Below, in pieces: positions 1 to 10,990 of a DNA stretch of 64,000 nt. The notes beneath the pieces were generated by a model. The model was not told the origin of the DNA. It was given only the letters and a program-made list of their open reading frames with translations, and searched no databases. This DNA comes from Ralstonia wenshanensis (GTDB lineage Bacteria > Pseudomonadota > Gammaproteobacteria > Burkholderiales > Burkholderiaceae). The stretch covers positions 1,736,001-1,800,000 of the forward strand of contig NZ_CP076412.1 in NCBI RefSeq assembly GCF_021173085.1, in the 5' to 3' direction. The first letter of the stretch is position 1; each line of letters starts with the position of its first letter. Both the position numbers and the translations under genes were made by a program.

Positions 1-591
1 TCGCGGGTACTGCATGAACGCGTGCATCGGCTCACGCTGATCGCTCCGGTGGTCGAACTGCGTTTGACGGTGACCGACGCCACGCCGCTCGCGCCGCCTA
101 CGGAATCTCTGTTTCCAGAGCCCGGTGGTCGCGCTGAAGATGCCGCACGCCTGATCGACACGCTGATCGCCCGGCTGGGTGCTGAGAACGTGCGTCATCC
201 GCAGCCATGTGCCGACCATCGCCCTGAGCGCGCCAACCACTGGGTCGAGGTAAATGCCGCAACCACCGCGCAGAGCCGTGCGACCGCGCGTCAGGCATTG
301 GCGCAGTGGCATGCGCAGCAGCCGGAGCGCCCGCTGTGGCTGCTGGAGAAACCGATCCCGCTGCTGACACGTCAGCACTATCCGTATTACCGCGGGCTGT
401 TGCGGCTGGTGTCGATGCCCGAGCGCATTGAATCCGGCTGGTGGGACGACGACCTCATCAAGCGTGATTACTTCATCGCCGCCGGAGAAAAAGGCGAGCG
501 TTACTGGGTGTATCGCGAGCGCGTTTCCGCAAGCAAAACCAATGCGGCAGACGAGGACGTTCGCTGGTATCTGCACGGCTTGTTCGGCTAA
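1..591 (+). CDS. imuB: ImuB-like Y-family polymerase homologue, C-terminal part (5' end outside window)
   Basis: The reading frame is open from the first base and ends at TAA 589-591. About 196 C-terminal residues are visible, so any start codon inside the window is only apparent. The piece lacks the polymerase catalytic core and holds the tail typical of ImuB. It contains a stretch with ERIESGWWDDDLIKRDYF, followed by ERYWVYRER and WYLHGLFG, which are hallmarks of the ImuB C-terminus. ImuB is a catalytically inactive Y-family relative. In the ImuA-ImuB-DnaE2 mutasome it bridges the beta clamp and the error-prone polymerase DnaE2 during SOS-induced translesion synthesis. Only 7 bases separate it from dnaE2, so the two are very likely co-transcribed. 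imuA and the LexA-controlled promoter should lie to the left of the window. Confidence 0.88.
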   Translation, partial: SRVLHERVHRLTLIAPVVELRLTVTDATPLAPPTESLFPEPGGRAEDAARLIDTLIARLGAENVRHPQPCADHRPERANHWVEVNAATTAQSRATARQALAQWHAQQPERPLWLLEKPIPLLTRQHYPYYRGLLRLVSMPERIESGWWDDDLIKRDYFIAAGEKGERYWVYRERVSASKTNAADEDVRWYLHGLFG

Positions 592-598
592 GCACGTC

Positions 599-3500
599 AT
601 GACTTCGGCCACGCCACTCTCCGTTCTGCCCGACTATGCCGAGCTGCATTGCATCAGCAACTTCACGTTCCTGACCGGCGCGTCGCATCCCCACGAGCTG
701 GTGGAGCGCGCCAAGCTGTATGGTTATCAAGCGCTGGCGCTGACCGACGAATGCTCTGTGGCGGGCACGGCGCGAGCGCTTGTGGCTTCCAAGGAACACG
801 AACTGAAGCTCATCATCGGCAGCCGCTTTACGGTGCGCAATGCCGATGGCGAACCCTGGCTGCGGCTGGTGCTGCTGGCGCAGAACATCGAGGGGTACGG
901 CAACCTGAGCGAGATCATCACGCACGCGCGGCTGGCAGCGCCCAAGGGCGAATACCGCTTGCTGGCTGACGATTTGGCCGCGCCCCAAGGTGAACTCGCT
1001 CACCTGCGCGGCGTGCCCGACTGCCTTGCGATTCTGCTGCCCGATTACGATCCCGACCCGCAGCAATTGCTGGCGCAGGCGTGGTGGTGCCAACGCGTGT
1101 TCGCTGATCGGCTATCGATTGCGCTGGAGTTGCCGCTACGGCACGCGGACGACCGCCATCGCGGCACGGTCGCGGCGGTGTCGGAACAGATCGATGTGCC
1201 CATGGTCGCGACCGGCGGCGTGCAGATGCACACGCGCCAACGCAAGCCGCTGCATGACGTGCTGACGGCCATCCGCCTGTCGAAGCCGCTTTCGAAGTGC
1301 GGATTGGAACTTGCACCCAGCGCTGAGCAGGCGATGCGCACGCGCATGCAGCTCGCGTTTCTTTATCCAGACAAGCGTGGCGAGAAGATCCTGCGTCGGA
1401 CAGTGGAGCTGGCGGCGTTGTGCAATTTTTCTCTCGACGAGATCGAATACGAATATCCGAGCGAAGTCGTACCGGAAGGCATGACGCCGACCGAATACCT
1501 GCGCGCCGAAACGCTCGCTGGTGCCGCGCGACGCTATCCGAATGGTGTGTCGGAGAAGGTGCACGCGCAGATTCAGGAGGAACTCGGGCTGATTGCCGAA
1601 CTGGGTTACGAACCGTTTTTCCTGACCGTCTATGACGTGGTGAAGTTCGCCCATAGTGAGAAGATCCTTTGCCAGGGGCGCGGCTCGGCGGCCAACTCGG
1701 CGGTGTGCTATTGCCTGGGGATTACCGAGGTGAACCCGGACAGCGGCAACACGCTGTTCGCACGCTTTCTTTCGCGTGCGCGCAATGAGCCGCCCGACAT
1801 CGACGTCGATTTCGAACATCAGCGCCGCGAAGAGGTCATCCAGTACATCTACAACAAGTACGGCGTGACCCGCACCGCGCTGGCGGCGGCGCTCATCACC
1901 TACCGCACGCGTAGCGCACTGCGCGATGTCGGCCGCGCGCTCGGCATCGATCTGGGGATCATCGAGCAGGTGGCCAAGGGGCAGGCGTGGTGGGATAGCC
2001 GTAAGGAATTTGCGCAGCGCGCAGGCCAGCAGGGGCTGGACCCGGAATCGCCGCTGGTGCTGCGCTGGGCGCAACTGGTGGATCAGTTGCGTGGTTTTCC
2101 GCGCCATCTGTCGCAGCACGTGGGCGGGTTCGTGATTGCGCAGGGCAAGCTTTCGCGCCTGGTGCCGATCGAGAACGCAGCGATGGAAAACCGCCGAGTC
2201 ATCCAGTGGGATAAAGACGATCTCGAATCGCTGCGCCTGCTGAAGGTCGACGTGCTGGCATTGGGCATGCTGACTGCCATTCGCCGCACGCTCGATATGG
2301 TGGATGCGTTGCCCGGACGGCGCGAGCACTACGGCGCGACGGCCAAGCTCGCCATGCAGAACCTGCCCGATGACGACAAGAAAACCTACGACATGATCTG
2401 CCGCGCCGAGACCATCGGCGTGTTCCAGATCGAATCGCGTGCGCAGCAATCGATGCTGCCGCGTCTGCGTCCGCGCGAGTATTACGACCTGGTGATTCAG
2501 GTGGCCATCGTTCGTCCGGGACCAATCCAGGGCGGCATGGTGCATCCGTATCTGCAGCGGCGTGAGGCAAAGCGCAATGGCAACACCGATTGTGTGACAT
2601 ACCCCGGTCCCGAGGTGAAAGCCGTGCTCGAACGCACGCTGGGTGTGCCGATCTTCCAGGAGCAGGTGATGGAGATCGCCATGAAGGCCGGCGATTTCAC
2701 TCCGGACGAGGCTGACCACTTGCGCCGCGACATGGCCGCCTGGAAGCGCAAGGGCAATCTCACGCAGCATCAGGAGCGCCTAGTGCATGCGATGGTCGTC
2801 AAGAGGCGCTACGACCCCGCTTTTGTCGAAGCGCTGTGCAAGCAGATGGAAGGCTTTGCCGAATACGGCTTCCCCGAAAGCCACGCGGCAGGTTTTGCCA
2901 AGCTGGCCTACGTCAGCAGCTTCCTGAAATGCCACGAGCCGGCGGCGTTCTTTGCTGCGTTGCTCAACAGTCAGCCGATGGGGTTCTATTCACCGGCGCA
3001 ACTGGTGCAGGAGGCGCGGCGCAACCATGTGCGCGTGCTGCCAGCAGACGTGACGGCCAGCGTTTGGGACAGCTCGCTGCATCTCCGCGCCGATGGCGAG
3101 GCCGGTGAAGATGGCTTGGTGCAGCCGGATATCCGCCTCGGGTTGAATCGCATTCGAGGCATGCGCAAGCCGGCTGCCGAGCGTATCGAAGCAGCTCGCG
3201 CCCAGGCGCCATTTACCAGCGTGGAGGATCTGGCTCATCGCGCCGCGCTCGACCGCCATGACCTGAACGTGCTGGCCGCAGCCAATGCCCTCAAGCCGCT
3301 GGCTGGCCACCGTCGTCAGGCGCTATGGCAAACGCTCGCCCTGCAGGAGCCCGGCCACGATCACGCGCTGCTGCGCCAGGCGCGTCCGGTGGAGGCGCCG
3401 CTCGAGCTACCCGCGCCTCCCATTGGTGAAGAGGTGATGGCGGATTACGGCAGCCTGGGGTTGTCATTGCAAAGCCATCCGGTAGGGCTGCTGCGCGGGC

Positions 3501-3838
3501 GGCTCGAACGCATGCGTTTTGCCACCGCCGCCACGCTGGCCGGCTATCGCAACGGGCAACTGGCGCGCGCTTGCGGCATTGTCACGGTGCGGCAGCGGCC
3601 GGGCACGGCCAACGGCACCATCTTCGTTTCCATTGAAGACGAGACGGGCGCCATCAACGTCATCCTCTGGCCGCACTTGATCGAGCGTCAGCGACGTGAA
3701 GTGCTGAACGCCCAGTTGCTGGGCGTTTACGGCAAATGGCAATGTGAGCGCGAGACCCGACACCTTGTCGCTCAGCATCTGGTGGATTTGACCCCACTTT
3801 TGGGGCGCCTCGCCACTTTCAGCCGCGACTTCCATTAA
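599..3838 (+). CDS. dnaE2: Error-prone DNA polymerase III alpha subunit DnaE2
   Basis: This 1079-residue C-family polymerase has the usual DnaE2 length. The frame is open upstream to about 428, but that part overlaps imuB; the ATG at 599 gives the conserved family start with ELHCISNFTFLTGASHP. Domains in order are the PHP domain (about 10-280), the polymerase palm and fingers with the catalytic aspartate motif PDIDVDF near residue 400, the helix-hairpin-helix region (about 830-900), and an OB fold near residues 980-1030 (TIFVSIEDETGAINVILWP). DnaE2 carries out mutagenic translesion synthesis with ImuB after DNA damage. It follows imuB by 7 bases, consistent with the SOS-regulated imuA-imuB-dnaE2 operon of many proteobacteria. 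No LexA box is visible here because the operon promoter lies outside the window. Confidence 0.95.
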   Translation: MTSATPLSVLPDYAELHCISNFTFLTGASHPHELVERAKLYGYQALALTDECSVAGTARALVASKEHELKLIIGSRFTVRNADGEPWLRLVLLAQNIEGYGNLSEIITHARLAAPKGEYRLLADDLAAPQGELAHLRGVPDCLAILLPDYDPDPQQLLAQAWWCQRVFADRLSIALELPLRHADDRHRGTVAAVSEQIDVPMVATGGVQMHTRQRKPLHDVLTAIRLSKPLSKCGLELAPSAEQAMRTRMQLAFLYPDKRGEKILRRTVELAALCNFSLDEIEYEYPSEVVPEGMTPTEYLRAETLAGAARRYPNGVSEKVHAQIQEELGLIAELGYEPFFLTVYDVVKFAHSEKILCQGRGSAANSAVCYCLGITEVNPDSGNTLFARFLSRARNEPPDIDVDFEHQRREEVIQYIYNKYGVTRTALAAALITYRTRSALRDVGRALGIDLGIIEQVAKGQAWWDSRKEFAQRAGQQGLDPESPLVLRWAQLVDQLRGFPRHLSQHVGGFVIAQGKLSRLVPIENAAMENRRVIQWDKDDLESLRLLKVDVLALGMLTAIRRTLDMVDALPGRREHYGATAKLAMQNLPDDDKKTYDMICRAETIGVFQIESRAQQSMLPRLRPREYYDLVIQVAIVRPGPIQGGMVHPYLQRREAKRNGNTDCVTYPGPEVKAVLERTLGVPIFQEQVMEIAMKAGDFTPDEADHLRRDMAAWKRKGNLTQHQERLVHAMVVKRRYDPAFVEALCKQMEGFAEYGFPESHAAGFAKLAYVSSFLKCHEPAAFFAALLNSQPMGFYSPAQLVQEARRNHVRVLPADVTASVWDSSLHLRADGEAGEDGLVQPDIRLGLNRIRGMRKPAAERIEAARAQAPFTSVEDLAHRAALDRHDLNVLAAANALKPLAGHRRQALWQTLALQEPGHDHALLRQARPVEAPLELPAPPIGEEVMADYGSLGLSLQSHPVGLLRGRLERMRFATAATLAGYRNGQLARACGIVTVRQRPGTANGTIFVSIEDETGAINVILWPHLIERQRREVLNAQLLGVYGKWQCERETRHLVAQHLVDLTPLLGRLATFSRDFH

Positions 3839-4363
3839 TTCCTGTTCGACTGCCAACTGACCGCCGCGTCACCTTCGGCACGGCAATTGCGTGACGAGAG
3901 GCACGCGCAGTCGCCCCATCGTGATGCAGAGGGCTCAGGCGGTTCTCTCCCGCCGTGCACCCTCCAATTGGCGGATAGGGCAAGCGCGGATCGACGAAAC
4001 GTAGTGCGGGTGCAAGGATTTGCGCTTGAGGCATCACAAAAACCGCCTGCCAAGCGAAGAAAACGGCATCTGTAAGGGAACTGACCCTCAAGGCGCCTTG
4101 TCACCATAAGCAAGGTTGATGAGATGCGCTTTCATCACGCGTCAATATTGGGTGCAGTCGAAATTACGTCTACTCTGTAGAAAACACATCACGGAGGCCG
4201 CCCCAAAAACGTGTGCAACGGCGTGCATAGATGAGAACCGCCACCGTTGCCGTGCTGTGTATGACCGCGGACGAAGGTGCAGCCACCCGACCCGCATATT
4301 TTCAGCCCATCGATCGGGTCCAGACCCGGCGGTGTTTCCCATCTCAGGTGCAGGAGCGAACAG
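3839..4363. other. Intergenic stretch, no gene supported
   Basis: This stretch lies between the dnaE2 stop and the XRE regulator. Several short overlapping open frames exist on both strands, but none has a convincing start, ribosome binding site or recognisable protein. It should hold the XRE promoter and possibly the end of the imu operon transcript. I see no clear poly-T hairpin. Confidence 0.5.
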
Positions 4364-4900
4364 ATGGAACAGCCTTTCAAGCAGTTACACAGTCTGCGCA
4401 AGTCGCGCAAGCTCAAACAGGAAGATGTCGCCAAGATGGCCGGTATCTCTCGCGAAGCGTATTTGCGCGCGGAATCCGGTCGTGCCGATCCCCGCCTGTC
4501 GACGCTGATGGCCGTGGCCGGCGCGCTGGGACTGGAGGTCGTTCTGGCGCCGCGAGAAGCCGTTGCCGAGATTGAACGCGTGATTGCCAATCATCCGGCT
4601 CAGCCAACGCAATCGGGCGGTGGAGCGGAAGCTGGCCACGAGCGTTCGGAGCATGGCTCGATGGGCGGCACGGGCGGCGGTCATGGCCTGGCGGGCCAGT
4701 ATCGCGGGCCGGAGCGCCATCCGCAGTCCGCCTATCACCCGGGTGCCTCGCACAGCCAAGCTGGCCAGCAAGGTGCCCCGCATGCTGGCGGCGGCGCCGA
4801 GGATCGCTCGCGCATGACGTCTTCGGACAGGCCGGGCGCCGGCGGTTCGTCGAGCGGCTCAGATCGCCCGGGCGGCGGTTCGGGTTCGCGCGAGTCGTAA
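4364..4900 (+). CDS. XRE-family helix-turn-helix protein with Gly/Ser-rich tail
   Basis: The protein has 178 residues from the ATG at 4364, which has AGGAG at 4352-4356. Upstream in-frame codons give no family-like sequence. Residues about 5-65 form a Cro/CI-type helix-turn-helix: RKSRKLKQEDVAKMAGIS is followed by REAYLRAESGRADPRLSTL, which holds the recognition helix. Residues about 85-178 are low complexity, rich in Gly, Ser, His, Arg and Pro, and probably disordered. The folded part alone resembles short single-domain XRE regulators such as HipB-like antitoxins, but no toxin gene lies beside it. It stands alone, with a permease 140 bases downstream. Its DNA target and effector cannot be read from the sequence. 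Confidence 0.8.
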   Translation: MEQPFKQLHSLRKSRKLKQEDVAKMAGISREAYLRAESGRADPRLSTLMAVAGALGLEVVLAPREAVAEIERVIANHPAQPTQSGGGAEAGHERSEHGSMGGTGGGHGLAGQYRGPERHPQSAYHPGASHSQAGQQGAPHAGGGAEDRSRMTSSDRPGAGGSSSGSDRPGGGSGSRES

Positions 4901-4919
4901 GCGGATCATTCTGGTATAG

Positions 4920-4941
4920 GCCGGGCACGCAAGCGCCCGGC
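4920..4941 (+). terminator. GC-rich hairpin after the XRE gene
   Basis: GCCGGGC (4920-4926) pairs with GCCCGGC (4935-4941) across an 8-base loop, about 20 bases after the XRE stop. Only a weak T-containing tail follows, so it is a possible but not a strong intrinsic terminator. Confidence 0.35.
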
Positions 4942-5041
4942 TTGCGATTGAGCGCAGGAAGCAGTCGCACTACAATCGGCCGGGCAAACCTCGCCCGGTT
5001 GGTTTGTGCGCGTTTGCGCTAACGTTTCCTTCTCCTTTCCT

Positions 5042-6199
5042 ATGCTCGGCGATCCGCCACGCACGCACATGGCGCAAGCCGTACCGCAACATCCGCCGTT
5101 CTGGCATCACCTAAAACAAGACGTTTTCTTCTGGTCGCTGTTGGCCATCTGCGGCGCCCTGACGCTTGCGGCGCCCAAGCGCATCGTTGAATATCCGGCG
5201 CTGATTGACTGGCACACCATTGCCGCATTGGCCGGTTTGCTCATCCTGACCAAGGCGGTAGAGGCCAGCGGCATGCTGCAGTTGCTCGGCCGGCGCCTGG
5301 TCGAAGTCGTCAGCAGCGAGCGTGTACTGGCGCTCAGCCTGGTAGCGGCTTCGGCGGCGCTGTCGACCATATTGACCAACGATGTGGCGTTGTTCGTGAT
5401 CGTGCCGCTCACCGTCGGTTTGCGGCAGGTCGCCAACCTGCCGGTGGCGCGGCTGGTGATATTCGAGGCGCTGGCGGTCAACGCGGGTTCAGCGCTCACG
5501 CCGATCGGCAATCCGCAGAATCTTTTCCTGTGGCATCAATCCGGGCTGTCGTTTGGCGCATTTGTCTGGCAGATGACGCCGATGGTCGTGCTCCTGATGG
5601 CTTTGCTTCTGCTGGTGACGTGGCTGGCGTTTGCCTCGCACGAAATCCATCTGCATGCTGAAGCCACCGACGTGGAATTGCACAAGCGTCTGCTGGTGCC
5701 GGCGCTTGTCTTGTACGTGCCTTTTCTCGTGCTGACCGATCTGGGCCATCCGCTGGTCGCGGCTGCGGGGTTAATCGGGCTGTACCTGATCGGCGCACGC
5801 TATGTGCTGGCCCGGGTGGACTGGGGCCTCCTGCTTGTGTTCATGCTGATGTTCATTGACCTGCGGCTGGTGGCGCAGCTTGGCGTCGTGCGGCAGGCGC
5901 TGGACGCGTTGGCGTTGAGCAATCCAATGCATCTGTACTGGGCTGGCATTGGCGTGTCGCAGATCATCAGTAACGTGCCGGCGGCGATCCTGCTGGCCGA
6001 GTATTCGCATGACTGGCCGATGATTGCCTTTGCGGTCAGCGTAGGCGGATTTGGCACGCTGATTGGCTCGTTGGCCAACTTGATCGCGTTGCGCATGTTG
6101 GGTGACCGGCGCGCCTGGTGGGTGTTTCATGCGTATTCGATGCCGTTTCTACTGGCTGCGGCGGGTATCGTGTACGCGTGGCTGATGTGGCTGCGCTAG
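5042..6199 (+). CDS. SLC13/ArsB-type anion permease
   Basis: This inner-membrane protein has about 385 residues and roughly ten hydrophobic segments. The motifs ILTNDVALFVIVPLT and SALTPIGNPQNLF are the paired N-x-x-T and GNPQN hairpin loops of the ion transporter superfamily that includes ArsB, CitMHS and SLC13 permeases. These loops bind the substrate anion and the coupling ion. The substrate cannot be assigned from sequence: carboxylate, sulfate or arsenite are all possible, and there is no ars gene nearby to favour arsenite. The start is uncertain. The ATG at 5042, the ATG at 5069 and a GTG at 5006 are all in frame and none has a strong ribosome binding site. It is monocistronic. Confidence 0.82.
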   Translation: MLGDPPRTHMAQAVPQHPPFWHHLKQDVFFWSLLAICGALTLAAPKRIVEYPALIDWHTIAALAGLLILTKAVEASGMLQLLGRRLVEVVSSERVLALSLVAASAALSTILTNDVALFVIVPLTVGLRQVANLPVARLVIFEALAVNAGSALTPIGNPQNLFLWHQSGLSFGAFVWQMTPMVVLLMALLLLVTWLAFASHEIHLHAEATDVELHKRLLVPALVLYVPFLVLTDLGHPLVAAAGLIGLYLIGARYVLARVDWGLLLVFMLMFIDLRLVAQLGVVRQALDALALSNPMHLYWAGIGVSQIISNVPAAILLAEYSHDWPMIAFAVSVGGFGTLIGSLANLIALRMLGDRRAWWVFHAYSMPFLLAAAGIVYAWLMWLR

Positions 6200-6242
6200 G
6201 CTTGCATGGCATCCCAATCGGGCGCGAAGGCTAGCCTAGATG

Positions 6243-6416
6243 ATGGCGCTCGGTACGGAAGCACCGCAGCGGCGTAGCGGTCAGCTGGCCGACTTGTTTC
6301 CCGATTGGCCGGACGAGCGCTTTGCGTTGTACGCGCTGTATCCGTCGCGTCGTTCCCTGCCGGCGAAGGTGCATGCGTTCATCGATTACTGCGTCGAGAA
6401 CCTGCCTGCGGGCTAG
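6243..6416 (+). pseudogene. Remnant of a LysR-type regulator (C-terminal end only)
   Basis: A 57-codon frame, open from ATG 6243 to TAG 6416, encodes a sequence that looks like the last 45 or so residues of a LysR regulator. LADLFPDWPDERFALYALYP is followed by SRRSLPAKVHAFIDYCVENL, which matches the closing beta-strand and helix of LysR effector domains. The DNA-binding domain and most of the effector domain are missing. No matching upstream coding sequence is found between the permease and this piece. It is most simply a decayed gene left by deletion, wedged between the permease and fusA. A short expressed protein cannot be excluded, but no good ribosome binding site is visible. Confidence 0.6.
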
Positions 6417-6470
6417 CGTACAAAGCACTGCGGCCGCACTAGGCAGCCGCAGTGGATGACGCAAGAAACG

Positions 6471-8573
<2,103 letters not shown>

Positions 8574-8651
8574 GATGTTTCTCTTCCGTTGAAGGACACT
8601 CGCATCGCCGACTCCGCACCATGCGAAGGGCGAATGTGCGAGTGGGAACAC

Positions 8652-8680
8652 ATTATAGGATCGGTCCTAACCCATCGCAT
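8652..8680 (-). promoter_or_regulatory. Likely fusA promoter
   Basis: On the minus strand a perfect -10 hexamer TATAAT lies at 8657-8652, about 80 bases before the fusA ATG. The region 17 bases upstream (8680-8675) is a poor -35 match (ATGCGA). The -10 overlaps one edge of a small inverted repeat with AGGA and TCCT arms. Confidence 0.45.
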
Positions 8681-8701
8681 GTAGGGGTATTGGATGAGAT
8701 T

Positions 8702-9433
8702 TCACCCCCTTGCTCCCTCATATGCGAGTTGGTGCAGGCGTGCAAAGTCGAGCAGTTCGATTTCTCCGTACGCCAGCCTGAGGATGCCGCGCGCCTGGAA
8801 ATCCTTCAAAACCTGGTTCACGGTTTGGCGCGACAGTGCCAGCAATTGCGCAAGCTGTTCTTGTGGCACGTGCAGCACACGCCGCGTGCCCAGACGCAGG
8901 TCGCCATAGCCGTCGGCCATCAGTAGCAGGCGCCGCGCCACGCGTACGGGGGCCGGCAGCAGGGCAGTCTCTTCGAGCACGATAAAGGTCAGACGCAGCT
9001 TGTGGGTCAGCAGCAAGGCAAACGCATGCAGCAGCGGGGGTGAGCTATCCAGCAGGGCGATGAGCGCCGCTTGCGGCATGTGCAGCAACGTCGTATTGCC
9101 ATCGGCGCGGGCATCGTGCGTGCGCGGTTGGCGATCGAACACCCCGATCTCACCAAACCAGTTGACCGGTTCCAGCACGGCCAGCAAGGCTTCGCGGCCG
9201 TCCGCACTCGTCGCGCCGATGCGGATCGTGCCCTCCACCACGCAGTACAGGCCGTCGGGTGCGTCGCCACGCTGGAAGAGGATCTCGCCAGCGCCCAGGC
9301 GACGCACCCCTGCAATGTCGATCAATGCGTCCCGCAAGGTCGCGTCCAACGTGCCGAACCAGCTGCTGGCGTGCAAGCGTTCGCGGTACGAGGCGGCGTC
9401 CAGCGTGCCGGATGTGGCGACGGGGTGGTCCAT
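8702..9433 (-). CDS. Crp/Fnr-family transcriptional regulator
   Basis: The protein has 243 residues from the ATG at 9433 (MDHPVATSGTLDAASYRERL). Residues about 30-145 are a cyclic-nucleotide-binding-type beta roll, with GEILFQRGDAPDGLYCVVEG and WFGEIGVFDRQPRTHDARAD. A long dimerisation helix follows. The C-terminal winged helix-turn-helix carries the recognition segment QLLALSRQTVNQVLKDFQ. The phosphate-binding core reads GEIGVFDRQPRTHDA, so the canonical RTA (Arg-Thr/Ser-Ala) motif is altered and cAMP binding is not assured. There is no N-terminal cysteine cluster, so it is not an oxygen-sensing FNR. It faces divergently away from the Mpo1-like gene at 9582 and may control it or itself. Confidence 0.88.
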   Translation of the reverse strand: MDHPVATSGTLDAASYRERLHASSWFGTLDATLRDALIDIAGVRRLGAGEILFQRGDAPDGLYCVVEGTIRIGATSADGREALLAVLEPVNWFGEIGVFDRQPRTHDARADGNTTLLHMPQAALIALLDSSPPLLHAFALLLTHKLRLTFIVLEETALLPAPVRVARRLLLMADGYGDLRLGTRRVLHVPQEQLAQLLALSRQTVNQVLKDFQARGILRLAYGEIELLDFARLHQLAYEGARG

Positions 9434-9581
9434 GAGGGGCGACTGAGGAGCGCTTCGGAAACGTGGAATTTGTCGGCTACGCGACAGAGCAGGGTGCCAT
9501 CCACTGACTACGATGAAACGATCATAACGAGCGTGCGGCTGGAGCGTCCATGCTGCAAACGCACAAAATCCGGAGGCCCTC

Positions 9582-10115
9582 ATGCGGAAATTGTCTGACC
9601 ATCTTTCCAACTACGCCGCCTACCACCTGGACGGCCGCAATATTGCCACGCACTTTGTCGGCATCCCGGCGATTGTGCTGGCGGTCGCGGTGTTGCTGTC
9701 GCGGCCCGTGCTGGCAGACCTGTCAGGTGTGCCCCTGACGCCCGCGCTGATCGTGCTAGCGCTGACGACACTGTTCTACTTGCGCTTGGATGCGGTGTTC
9801 GGCGTGGTGATGTTTGCGCTGATCGGCGTCTGCGTATGGACCGGCAACCATGTGGCCGCGCATTCGACGGCAGCGTGGTTGTCAGTGGGCATTGGCCTGT
9901 TCGTGATCGGCTGGATCATCCAGTTTGTCGGTCACTACTACGAAGGACGCAAGCCGGTGTTTGTTGATGACCTGGCGGGCCTGGTGATCGGCCCGCTGTT
10001 CCTCGTGGCCGAGACGGCGTTTGCTCTGGGTTTGCGCGCGAAGTTGCACGACGAGGTGGTCAGCCGTTCGCACGCCATGCGCGCCGCGATGGGCGGCAAG
10101 CACGCCGCCGCCTGA
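9582..10115 (+). CDS. Mpo1-like (DUF962) membrane protein
   Basis: The protein has 177 residues from an ATG preceded by GGAGG at 9572-9576. It opens with LSDHLSNYAAYHLDGRNIATH, closely matching the start of the YGL010w/Mpo1 family with its conserved Tyr-His and Asn-x-x-x-H-x-x-G pattern. Four hydrophobic segments follow at about 27-42, 50-66, 70-85 and 90-110, and a second histidine motif (FVGHYYEGRKPVF) lies near residue 120. In yeast, Mpo1 is an iron-dependent dioxygenase in the alpha-oxidation of 2-hydroxy fatty acids. Bacterial members are presumed to have a related lipid oxidation role, which is not shown by this sequence. It is divergent from the Crp/Fnr gene and convergent with the hydratase gene. 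Confidence 0.8.
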   Translation: MRKLSDHLSNYAAYHLDGRNIATHFVGIPAIVLAVAVLLSRPVLADLSGVPLTPALIVLALTTLFYLRLDAVFGVVMFALIGVCVWTGNHVAAHSTAAWLSVGIGLFVIGWIIQFVGHYYEGRKPVFVDDLAGLVIGPLFLVAETAFALGLRAKLHDEVVSRSHAMRAAMGGKHAAA

Positions 10116-10133
10116 GCTGCTCGCCCCGGGCTA

Positions 10134-10958
10134 TTACCCTGCAAGCTTTGCGGCCGGATGAAAGACCGGTGCGCGATTCTGCATGCCCGCCAGCACCGCC
10201 TCACGCTGATTGGCCGCGCCGATCAGCCGGTCTTGCTCGATCGACTCCGCCAGCAGAATGGCGGCGGTGTCGCCATCTTCCACAACACGCATCAAGCGCT
10301 TGCCGGCGCGGATGGCGTCGGGGCTCTTCTGAGCAATGTCGCGCGCTGCCGCCAGCGCTGCAGCGTGCGGATCGTCCACGACGTGCGTCGCCAGCCCCAG
10401 GTCGCAGGCTTCTTCGCCATTGACGACGCGGCCGCTGTAGATCAGCTCGCGCAGTCGATCCGGGCGGACCAGGCCGCGCGTGAGCGCCATGCCGCCCATG
10501 TCGGGCACCAGGCCCCATTTGATTTCCATGACCGACAGGCGCGTGTCGGCGGCTACGTAGCGCACGTCCGCACCCAGCGCGATCTGCAGGCCGCCGCCAT
10601 AAGCGACACCATGCACCGCGGCCAGCACCGGCACCGGCAGGTCGCGCCATACCGTGCAGGCGTATTGCGGCAGATTGGCCGCCCCATGCGTGCGCTTCGC
10701 AAGACGGCCGGCGCTGATGTCCGAACCCGCATCGCTGCGGCCCAGGCTCGCCATGCTGGCCATGTCCAGTCCCGCGCAAAAGGCCCGCCCCTTGCCCGAA
10801 AGCACCACGGCTCGTAGATCTGCCTCGTTCATCAGGCGCTCGCCAATGGTGACGAGCGCTTCGAACATGGCAGGGTCGATGGCGTTCATCTTCTCGGGAC
10901 GGTTGAGTCGGACTTCGGCCACGCCAGCGTCGATGTTGAGCAGGATGCGTTCAGTCAT
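10134..10958 (-). CDS. Enoyl-CoA hydratase/isomerase (crotonase) family protein
   Basis: The protein has 274 residues from the ATG at 10958. The crotonase fold is evident. NRPEKMNAIDPAMFEAL leads in, GKGRAFCAGLDMASM supplies the first oxyanion-hole segment, and VHGVAYGGGLQIALGADVRY supplies the second. Following SVMEIKWGLVPDMGG, the Met-Glu-Ile-Lys and Asp segments occupy the usual catalytic glutamate region. Members hydrate or isomerise acyl-CoA thioesters, and the exact acyl substrate cannot be inferred. The gene starts 32 bases after the fdxA stop in the same direction, so the two probably share a transcript. That pairing gives no obvious pathway link. Confidence 0.88.
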   Translation of the reverse strand: MTERILLNIDAGVAEVRLNRPEKMNAIDPAMFEALVTIGERLMNEADLRAVVLSGKGRAFCAGLDMASMASLGRSDAGSDISAGRLAKRTHGAANLPQYACTVWRDLPVPVLAAVHGVAYGGGLQIALGADVRYVAADTRLSVMEIKWGLVPDMGGMALTRGLVRPDRLRELIYSGRVVNGEEACDLGLATHVVDDPHAAALAAARDIAQKSPDAIRAGKRLMRVVEDGDTAAILLAESIEQDRLIGAANQREAVLAGMQNRAPVFHPAAKLAG

Positions 10959-10990
10959 GAAAAAGTGTCCTGTGCGAGGTAGGCGTCGAA

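Noticed and set aside
1136-2770. 544-codon minus frame inside dnaE2
   Set aside because: dnaE2 is unmistakable; this is a third-position GC shadow.
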